From: Ignavibacteria bacterium
GTDB taxonomy: Bacteria > Bacteroidota > Ignavibacteria > UBA10030 > SZUA-254
Direction: 5' to 3'
Assembly (NCBI GenBank): GCA_005877655.1
Contig: VBOC01000136.1
Span: 8,540-15,202, forward strand
DNA length: 6,663 nucleotides
The stretch's first letter is position 1, and every line of letters starts with the position of its first letter. Under the pieces are notes generated by a model. That model was given only the letters and a program-made list of their open reading frames with translations. It had not been told where the DNA came from and did not search any database. The position numbers were made by a program, and so were the translations under genes. Positions 1-4,940 of this stretch are shown in pieces.

Positions 1-161
1 AGCGTGGAAAGCGTGAGCGGGGTTACGAATTCCCTCGCCGCTTCGGTCATGACGATCCGCACGGCGGCGCCCGCCTTTTTCAACTCTCTGACGAGGAGCG
101 GTATCTTATAGGCGGCAATTCCTCCCGTGACGCCGATGAGTATGTGCTTGTTCCTCAGCAC
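1..161 (-). CDS. coaBC: Phosphopantothenoylcysteine decarboxylase / phosphopantothenate-cysteine ligase, N-terminal part (cut by window edge)
   Basis: The bifunctional cytosolic flavoenzyme CoaBC joins cysteine to 4'-phosphopantothenate and decarboxylates the product, two steps of coenzyme A synthesis. Only the first 53 or so codons are inside the window. They read [19 protein letters not shown] and onward through a [23 protein letters not shown] stretch to [10 protein letters not shown], which is the typical start of the flavin-binding CoaC domain, with the glycine-rich [10 protein letters not shown] segment at residues 10-19. A GTG at 159-161 is the chosen start because family similarity begins there. 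The reading frame stays open further upstream, but that part overlaps rpoZ. No strong ribosome binding site is visible. The gap to the rpoZ stop is only 14 nt, so it is probably the distal gene of the yicC-rpoZ-coaBC operon. The ligase half lies outside the window. The family call is secure; the exact start is less so. Confidence 0.9.
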   Translation of the reverse strand, partial: MLRNKHILIGVTGGIAAYKIPLLVRELKKAGAAVRIVMTEAAREFVTPLTLST

Positions 162-175
162 CGTTACGCGAAAGC

Positions 176-502
176 TCAGGCCATCGGAGCAGGCGGCGGT
201 TCTTCTTCCTTGTATCGATAGGCGAGCTTGCCCTCCATCAGCTCCTGGATTGCAGTCTCCGTGGGTTTCGGCCGCTGCTCGAATTCCTGTGCGACCAGAA
301 TCTGATCGGGATTTGTCTGCGGCTGTTCTGTCTCTTCTTCGGGCTCGAAGACCCTGGATTGAAGCAGCTCGATCCGTTGTTTGAATTCAATCTTCAACTC
401 TTCGTTGATCTGGCGTGCGCGCTTCAGGAGTATGATGATGGCTTCGTAGATGTTCTCCGCGCGGCCTGTCAGATCTTCGATGTCGAGAGGTTTTATGGGC
501 AT
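176..502 (-). CDS. rpoZ: DNA-directed RNA polymerase omega subunit (Rpb6-like)
   Basis: The 108-residue protein matches the small omega subunit, which binds beta-prime and helps RNA polymerase assemble. The conserved omega/Rpb6 helix is visible at residues 17-33 ([17 protein letters not shown]). The second conserved piece, near residues 83-99, reads [17 protein letters not shown]. Between them is an acidic, glutamine- and proline-rich linker (about 50-82), and the protein ends in a short [10 protein letters not shown] tail. This divergent form is like the omega of Bacteroidota-type bacteria rather than the E. coli protein. The start is an ATG with GGAG nine bases upstream. It begins 34 nt after the yicC stop and ends 14 nt before coaBC, the classic rpoZ-coaBC order. 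The usual upstream neighbour gmk is missing. The identification rests on the motif plus the neighbours. Confidence 0.88.
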   Translation of the reverse strand: MPIKPLDIEDLTGRAENIYEAIIILLKRARQINEELKIEFKQRIELLQSRVFEPEEETEQPQTNPDQILVAQEFEQRPKPTETAIQELMEGKLAYRYKEEEPPPAPMA

Positions 503-536
503 TGGTCGATTCTCCGTATGATAGTCACGTTAAACG

Positions 537-1418
537 CTACTCGATGTTCTGGAGCTGTTCTCGTATTTTCTCCAGCTCTTCTTTCATTACGACAACCAGA
601 TGGGCGATCTGCGCACTGCTGGCCTTCGCGCCGATGGTGTTTGCCTCACGGTTCATTTCCTGAACCAGGAATCCCAGCTTGCGGCCGGCGCTTTCTTCGC
701 CTCCGAGGGCTTCCTGAAAGAACTTCATGTGGCTGCGAAACCGGACACATTCTTCCGTCACATCCAGTTTATCCGCGAAGAGCGCGAGTTCAAGCTCCAG
801 CCGCCCCCTGTCGATGACACTCTTATCGGACAGAAGCCGGTTCAGCCGCTCTTCCAGCCTTGCCCGCTCTTCAGGAACCAGTGTTTTCGCGATGCGCTCA
901 ACTTCATCGATGATCTCTTTCAGCCTGTTGAGGCGGGCGATGAAATCGTTCATCAGCTCGATCCCCTCCCTCTGACGCATCACTCCCAGATCGTCTAGGG
1001 CGGCCAGAAGCGCCTGTCGGGCGACGGACCATTCTTTTTCGTCGCCGTCTTCAAGGATGCCGATTTCCAGTACTTCGGGAAATTTCAGCAGGTGGTCGAG
1101 GGTTACCCGTTCCTGGATCTTGGCGGCCTTCCGCAGACTGTTGAGCAGTTTGCCATAGGCCTTCGCGGCAGCCGGGTTGATCTTTAACGGCATGTCGTTT
1201 TCATTCTCACGCGTGGTCGTCATGACAACGTTGACTTTCCCCCGCGAGAATTTTGAGCGCACAAGCTCCTTCACGTCGATCTCACGAAGCGTGAGCGTTC
1301 GCGGAAGCCGGATGGCCACTTCGAGGAACCTGTTATTCACCGAGCGTACGTCGGCGAGAACGGTGAAGCGATCCACGGTTACTTCTCCCCGTCCGTATCC
1401 GGTCATGCTTGAAATCAT
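537..1418 (-). CDS. yicC: YicC/YloC family endoribonuclease
   Basis: The 293-residue length is normal for the family (E. coli YicC has 287). YicC-type proteins are endoribonucleases, linked in E. coli to degradation of the small RNA RyhB. The N-terminal domain opens with the signature SMTGYG (residues 4-9) and SVNNRFLE (26-33). The C-terminal DUF1732 domain carries VRFRSHMKFF (225-234), GRKLGFLVQEMNREANTI (245-262) and the closing KIREQLQNIE. The first ATG is preferred because it gives the expected MI-SMTGYG start. A purine-rich AAGGGAG lies upstream, though at a rather long 12 nt spacing. It is the first gene of the leftward operon with rpoZ and coaBC and is transcribed away from rqcH. The protein is intact with no missing conserved segment. 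The family is certain; the RNA target in this organism is unknown. Confidence 0.95.
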   Translation of the reverse strand: MISSMTGYGRGEVTVDRFTVLADVRSVNNRFLEVAIRLPRTLTLREIDVKELVRSKFSRGKVNVVMTTTRENENDMPLKINPAAAKAYGKLLNSLRKAAKIQERVTLDHLLKFPEVLEIGILEDGDEKEWSVARQALLAALDDLGVMRQREGIELMNDFIARLNRLKEIIDEVERIAKTLVPEERARLEERLNRLLSDKSVIDRGRLELELALFADKLDVTEECVRFRSHMKFFQEALGGEESAGRKLGFLVQEMNREANTIGAKASSAQIAHLVVVMKEELEKIREQLQNIE

Positions 1419-1455
1419 GAGAAAAACAAGCTCCCTTGAGGCACAGCCCCGTTAC

Positions 1456-1484
1456 AAGGTACGAAATATTTCCGCGGTGGTCAA
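1456..1484 (-). promoter_or_regulatory. Predicted promoter of the yicC-rpoZ-coaBC operon
   Basis: On the minus strand TTGACC (1479-1484) is followed after exactly 17 bases by TACCTT (1456-1461) and then G. The -35 is close to the sigma70 consensus. The -10 is poor for E. coli but fits the TAnnTTTG style of Bacteroidota-type promoters. The leader to the yicC ATG would be roughly 30 nt. This is a pattern match only. Confidence 0.5.
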
Positions 1485-1494
1485 GGAAAACATG

Positions 1495-1523
1495 TTGACA
1501 ACTTGTCCACCTTTTGTCCACAA
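1495..1523. promoter_or_regulatory. Tandem TTGTCCAC motifs (DnaA-box-like) with overlapping palindrome
   Basis: TTGTCCACC (1503-1511) and TTGTCCACA (1514-1522) are direct repeats set 11 bp apart, about one helical turn. The second is identical to the DnaA box favoured in some GC-rich bacteria such as Streptomyces, and differs by one base from the E. coli consensus TTATCCACA. Immediately to the left, GACAACTTGTC (1497-1507) is a perfect 11-bp inverted repeat that shares bases with the first motif, and GTTGACAAC (1494-1502) is a second small palindrome. The cluster sits between the -35 elements of the two divergent promoters, so a bound protein could control both. Whether that protein is DnaA or another regulator cannot be decided from sequence. 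Confidence 0.45.
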
Positions 1524-1550
1524 CGGGTGAGCCCTTCATGAATGTACTCA

Positions 1551-1579
1551 TTGGCAATCGTTTCATTTTTGTCTATATT
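1551..1579 (+). promoter_or_regulatory. Predicted promoter of rqcH
   Basis: TTGGCA (1551-1556) and TATATT (1574-1579, followed by GG) are separated by exactly 17 bases. Both hexamers are near the sigma70 consensus and the -10 also resembles TAnnTTG. Transcription would begin near 1586, about 25 nt before the ATG at 1611. This excludes the longer open frame that starts at 1542, upstream of the promoter. Confidence 0.6.
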
Positions 1580-1610
1580 GGATGCACTTTTTCGCGCCCT
1601 TCCCCCTGGC

Positions 1611-3329
1611 ATGGCCACACACTTTCTGACGCTCGCGGCTCTCAGCAGAGAACTCGACCCGCAGCTCCGTTCCTCGACGATCCAGGAAATATTCACACAG
1701 AACAAGAACGAGCTGATTATTTCCGTCGGACGATCTGAAACGGGGAGTGTCGCATCGACCGACCCATCGGTCGCCCGCTCGCCCGCCGGCGGCGAATCGG
1801 CGGCCGGCTTGTGGCTCCATATCTCCGTCGATCCGAAGCTGAATTACTTTTTTGCGGCGATGCCGGGGAACCGCGCGAAGAGGAACTCCGTAAACCTGTT
1901 CGATTTGATCATCGGCTCCACGATAGAGTCGATTGCGGTTCGTCCGTTCGACAGAACGCTCACGATCGCGCTGCGGAAGAACCGGTTCATCGTCATCCAG
2001 CTCTATGGCAGCGCGGCAAGTAACATCTTTCTGACAGACGAGACGACGAAAATCCTGGACGCATTCAAGAGTCGAAAGACGCTCATCGGGACCACACTGA
2101 TGCTCGGAGAAGATCGGTTTGATCCCTCAATCCTCGACGATCGGCAACGGTTCCGGGACGCGGTGAAAAAGAAAGCATCGAAGACCGCACTTGCGGCGCT
2201 GAAGGCCGTGGCTCCCGTGCTGGGTCCGATCCTTGCCCGGGAGCCGTTGCACCGCTCGGGCATAAGCGAACAGACGCTCGTTGCCGATCTGCGGGACACC
2301 GATCTGGATCGCCTGTACGCGGAAACACGCGGGATCTTCGCCGCCCCCTTAACGGGGGGAGCCCGGATCTACTCTCCCGGAGATGAACAGAAGATTCTTT
2401 CCGTAACTCCCTTACGGCATCTTCCGGAGGCCGGCATCGAGAAATTTCCCAGTGTAAACGAGGCGATCAGGCGGTTTGTGATGAAAACATCCCGGTCGCG
2501 GACATTCGGAGACGAGCGAGCCGGGCTGGAAGGGGCGATCCGGTCCGATCTCGAACGATCGCGACGATCTCTCCAGATGGTGGAAACGCAGCTCGCCGCC
2601 GCCGGGCGTGGCGAGGAATTTGAGCGGCTTGGCAAGCTGATTCTGGCAAACATCAACCGGATCGGGAAGGGGACAAGGCGGATTAATCTTTCTGATCCGG
2701 CTGCCGGGGAGGAAACCGTGTCCCTCGACCCCGCGTTGACACCTGCGCGGAACGCGGAAGAGTACTTTCAGAAGGCAAGGAAAGCGAGGCTTGCTCTCAC
2801 GGCGTCCGGCACGCGCGCCGGGAGCCTGCGAAGAAAAGTCGCGCTTCTGGAGTCCATGCTTCTCGAGCTCGACCGCCGCAGGACGCCGGAACAGTTATCG
2901 GACTTTCGCAAGGAGTACACGAAGACGCTGAAGAACGTGGAAAGCACGGAAAAAAATCCACAGGAGGAACGCCTGCCGTTCAGGATTTTCGAGATCGCAG
3001 GGGGGTTTCAGGTTCTTGTCGGGAAAAGCAGCGCGAACAACGATTTGCTCACTTCGAAGTATGCCAAACCGAATGATCTATGGTTCCACGCGCGCGGAGC
3101 CAGCGGCTCTCATACGGTCCTGAAAGCCGCCAGGGGCCGGGAGGTCCCGAGGGAAGCGATTCGGGCGGCGGCGTCTATCGCGGCCTATTATAGTAAGATG
3201 AGAAATGCGAGCAATGTTCCGGTTGCATATTGCGAACGAAAGTACGTTCGCAAGCCCAAGGGTGCCCCGCCCGGGACGGTTTCGCTCGAGCGCGAACAAA
3301 TTATCTTTGTTCAGCCCCGCCTCCCTTGA
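1611..3329 (+). CDS. rqcH: NFACT family ribosome-associated quality control factor RqcH
   Basis: The 572-residue protein is a complete member of the RqcH/FbpA/NEMF (NFACT) family. RqcH binds large ribosomal subunits still carrying peptidyl-tRNA after stalling and recruits tRNA-Ala so that an alanine tail marks the nascent chain for destruction. Domains in order are NFACT-N (about 1-180), a helix-hairpin-helix region (about 185-235), coiled coils (about 302-345 and 381-446) and NFACT-R (457-572) with NDLWFHARG at 488-496 and VRKPKGAPPGTV near the end. The Asp-Arg pair required for tRNA recruitment in B. subtilis (D97/R98) appears as D114-R115 in RPFDRTLTIA. Residues about 41-66 form a Ser/Ala/Gly-rich insertion not typical of the family. 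The start is the ATG at 1611, where family similarity begins (MATHFLTLAALSREL); no Shine-Dalgarno is evident, but the promoter placement supports it. It is divergent from yicC. Older annotations call such genes fibronectin-binding protein. Confidence 0.93.
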   Translation: MATHFLTLAALSRELDPQLRSSTIQEIFTQNKNELIISVGRSETGSVASTDPSVARSPAGGESAAGLWLHISVDPKLNYFFAAMPGNRAKRNSVNLFDLIIGSTIESIAVRPFDRTLTIALRKNRFIVIQLYGSAASNIFLTDETTKILDAFKSRKTLIGTTLMLGEDRFDPSILDDRQRFRDAVKKKASKTALAALKAVAPVLGPILAREPLHRSGISEQTLVADLRDTDLDRLYAETRGIFAAPLTGGARIYSPGDEQKILSVTPLRHLPEAGIEKFPSVNEAIRRFVMKTSRSRTFGDERAGLEGAIRSDLERSRRSLQMVETQLAAAGRGEEFERLGKLILANINRIGKGTRRINLSDPAAGEETVSLDPALTPARNAEEYFQKARKARLALTASGTRAGSLRRKVALLESMLLELDRRRTPEQLSDFRKEYTKTLKNVESTEKNPQEERLPFRIFEIAGGFQVLVGKSSANNDLLTSKYAKPNDLWFHARGASGSHTVLKAARGREVPREAIRAAASIAAYYSKMRNASNVPVAYCERKYVRKPKGAPPGTVSLEREQIIFVQPRLP

Positions 3330-3338
3330 AAAAAGCCC

Positions 3339-3367
3339 TTGAAAAGAGATGGAAAACTTCGTATACT
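3339..3367 (+). promoter_or_regulatory. Predicted promoter of the exported-protein gene
   Basis: TTGAAA (3339-3344) and TATACT (3362-3367) are separated by exactly 17 bases and both are close to the sigma70 consensus. They begin 10 bases after the rqcH stop. The leader to the ATG at 3444 would be about 70 nt. The position implies that the following gene is transcribed independently of rqcH, and that the longer open frame starting at 3339 is not used. Confidence 0.6.
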
Positions 3368-3430
3368 CTTGCTCTCCCGCAGTAAGCGCCTCGGAGGGTT
3401 CGGACTGGGACCATGTTTCGGCCATTTAAC

Positions 3431-3436
3431 GAAGGA
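3431..3436 (+). promoter_or_regulatory. Shine-Dalgarno site deciding the start at 3444
   Basis: GAAGGA lies seven bases before ATG 3444, an ideal spacing. It selects the MKRCVLII start, which begins directly with a signal peptide, over the in-frame ATG at 3339. Confidence 0.75.
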
Positions 3437-3443
3437 TTGTGTC

Positions 3444-4043
3444 ATGAAGCGTTGCGTGCTTATTATTTTATTCCACGCGTGTGTTCTGTCGCGGGTGATT
3501 GCGCAGGACGATACATCGAAGGTCAAGACTCCCGAGCTCTCCCTGGCGGCGGGTCTATCGTATCCCTATCTTCCGCAGGAGTTCAGGGACTACTGGAAAA
3601 AAGGCTGGAACACGGAAATAAGTTACGGATATTCCTTCAGTCCGGGCACCGTCGGATATAGCTCACTGTTCGTCGTTGTGGAATACGCACGATTTGCCTT
3701 CGATGTCACGGCGTTTCGCACCAGGCAAGACCTGCTCCAAAAAAATGTGTCCGTTACAAGAAACCCCGTCCGTATGATCGGTGCGCTCCTTACCTACAAG
3801 GGTGCCTTCTCGCTGACGAAGACAAGCTTCGCCCCCTACTTCCTCATTGGTATCGGCGTGACCAACCTCTCCGCGGGATCGATCGATGTAACCGGAGACA
3901 CGAGCTTCACCGTCAGCGGCCAATCCAGGTCCGCATTCGCATGGTCGGCCGGGCTGGGCGCCGCATTCCCGTTCACCGAGTCGAGCGGTTTCATTGTGCA
4001 GGGGAAATCGGTCCTTGGAGTGATTGATTCGACGCGACAATAA
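3444..4043 (+). CDS. Exported protein, probable small outer-membrane beta-barrel, possibly shortened at its C-terminus
   Basis: The 199-residue protein starts with a signal peptide: MKR, a hydrophobic core CVLIILFHACVL, then SRVIAQ with likely cleavage after residue 20 or 21. The mature part shows alternating hydrophobic/aromatic stretches separated by short turns, as in small porin-like barrels: ELSLAAGLSYPY, LFVVVEYARFAFDVTAF, FAPYFLIGIGVTNLS, SAFAWSAGLGAAFPF and GFIVQGKSVLGVI. The specific family was not recognised. The protein stops after DSTRQ with no terminal strand ending in an aromatic residue. Past the TAA, the same frame reads FPTSLVLNSA, and the +1 frame reads YSTPPVRATLRWND to a stop at 4102-4104. 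Either could be the lost last strand. It has its own promoter and ribosome binding site, so expression is likely. The export signal is clear; the barrel fold is inferred and the function unknown. Confidence 0.7.
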   Translation: MKRCVLIILFHACVLSRVIAQDDTSKVKTPELSLAAGLSYPYLPQEFRDYWKKGWNTEISYGYSFSPGTVGYSSLFVVVEYARFAFDVTAFRTRQDLLQKNVSVTRNPVRMIGALLTYKGAFSLTKTSFAPYFLIGIGVTNLSAGSIDVTGDTSFTVSGQSRSAFAWSAGLGAAFPFTESSGFIVQGKSVLGVIDSTRQ

Positions 4044-4091
4044 TTCCCCACATCCCTGGTACTCAACTCCGCCGGTTCGGGCGACTCTCCG

Positions 4092-4197
4092 ATGGAACGA
4101 CTGACGATCTATCAAAAGCCCACGTGTACCACCCGGCGGAAGATGTTTGAGCTCCTCTCTCGCGCGTCCTCCCGAACGGTTGCGGGAAATCCTCTAG
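4092..4197 (+). pseudogene. Remnant of an ArsC/Spx-family (arsenate-reductase-like) gene with an internal out-of-frame deletion
   Basis: From ATG 4092 the frame reads MERLTIYQKPTCTTRRKMFE and then LLS (to 4160), very like the start of thioredoxin-fold ArsC-family reductases (pattern TIYxxPxCxxxRK...LL) with the reactive cysteine in PTC. From 4162 the +1 frame reads ARPPERLREIL followed by TAG at 4195-4197, which is how many of these proteins end. The two pieces directly abut, so a normal gene of about 115-118 codons has shrunk to 106 bases. About 240-250 bases are missing, and because the two ends are in different frames no functional protein results. The unshifted frame runs on to TAA at 4260-4262 (56 aa), but its tail looks unrelated. 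The position where many relatives have a second Cys (CTTC) is Arg here. The similarity is judged by eye on about 34 residues, so the exact subfamily is open. Confidence 0.6.
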
Positions 4198-4200
4198 GCG

Positions 4201-4940
4201 TCAGCGCGCCGGATAGAAATTCTCGCTCGTCAGACCGCACTCTTTTGCGGCTGCATTTATAATGTGCAGGATGCGGGTCTTGTCCGCAAACGCCGCAAGC
4301 GAGATTGAATCGGGAGGTTTTCCGATCGGGTGGTACTCGACGCTCGCGGTTGTGTGCTTAACGCTATCGCGCACATCCCCCATCTTCTCCCGGAAAGACC
4401 AAACCTCGTCATATTTCCCGTCGAATCCGGTGCTACGGACGACAATCTGCCGCTCGACCCAGTCCCTCTGAGGATCCATATCGATGTGGATCGCCGCATC
4501 GAGGGTTCCGTCAAAATTATCGTCTGCCCAGTGATTGAAGACGGTCTTGCAGTGGCCGACATAATAGTCGATCTGCTTCAGGGACAGCAGCTTCTCGCGC
4601 AGAGGAAAGTCATCCGGAAAATCGGCGGACTTATAGGCGGCGGCCCCGCCGACTCAACGGTGAGGGAGATCGATTTTTGAACGTCGGTCAGGGGTTTAAG
4701 CGTAACGGCTGCAAGAAGGATCCTGGAATCCCCCTTCATCCCGATGAGGGTGATGTACCGCTGCGAAATCTTCTTCTGGCAAATTACCGTGAGTTCACGA
4801 TCAGATTGGGGAAACTGACACACAGAGTCGGCATGGGGATAAAAATCCACAATGTTGCCCGGCTGCGCGACTCCTGTCCGCACCATGGTGAAAACCCCGA
4901 ACGCGATGCCGACGGGAATGAAGACGGGAATCCTTCTCAA
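4201..4940 (-). pseudogene. Hypothetical membrane-anchored or exported protein, disrupted by a single-base frameshift
   Basis: Two minus-strand frames join into one protein of about 246 residues. The first part (4940 down to about 4644) starts at a TTG overlapping the peptidase stop codon and begins with a hydrophobic segment, RRIPVFIPVGIAFGVFTMV, a likely signal or membrane anchor. It continues through KPLTDVQKSISLTVESAG. The second part (about 4644 to 4201) continues as AAAYKSADFPDDFPLREKLL, then KQIDYYVGHCKTVFNHWADD, and ends with ENFYPAR. Its sequence character (Trp, Tyr, charged residues, no stops) is that of a real protein, and it extends well upstream of its first ATG with no start codon of its own. 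The switch needs one extra base, or a -1 slip, at the GGGG run complementary to 4644-4647 in a GCGGGGCCGCCGCC context. No known family was recognised. GGGGGA lies 10 bases before the TTG. The cause may be a true mutation or a sequencing error. Confidence 0.6.

Noticed and set aside
359..998. Plus-strand open frames opposite rpoZ and yicC
   Set aside because: They are antisense to well-identified genes, with no recognisable motifs and no ribosome binding sites.
1494..1523. Chromosomal replication origin
   Set aside because: Only two box-like motifs are present, with no AT-rich unwinding stretch and no dnaA, dnaN or other origin-linked gene nearby.
1542..1610. Longer RqcH start at ATG 1542
   Set aside because: It lies upstream of the predicted promoter, and family similarity begins at MATHFL (1611).
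3339..3443. N-terminal extension of the exported protein starting at ATG 3339
   Set aside because: It would begin within the predicted -35 element and place 35 residues before a clear signal peptide; a good Shine-Dalgarno precedes ATG 3444.
4257..4562. 101-aa open frame on the minus strand (Ser/Arg/Thr-rich)
   Set aside because: It has the composition of an out-of-frame shadow and overlaps the better-supported frame ending at 4201.
4640..4652. Programmed -1 ribosomal frameshift site
   Set aside because: The run GCG GGG CCG is not a canonical X XXY YYZ slippery heptamer; loss of one G is simpler.
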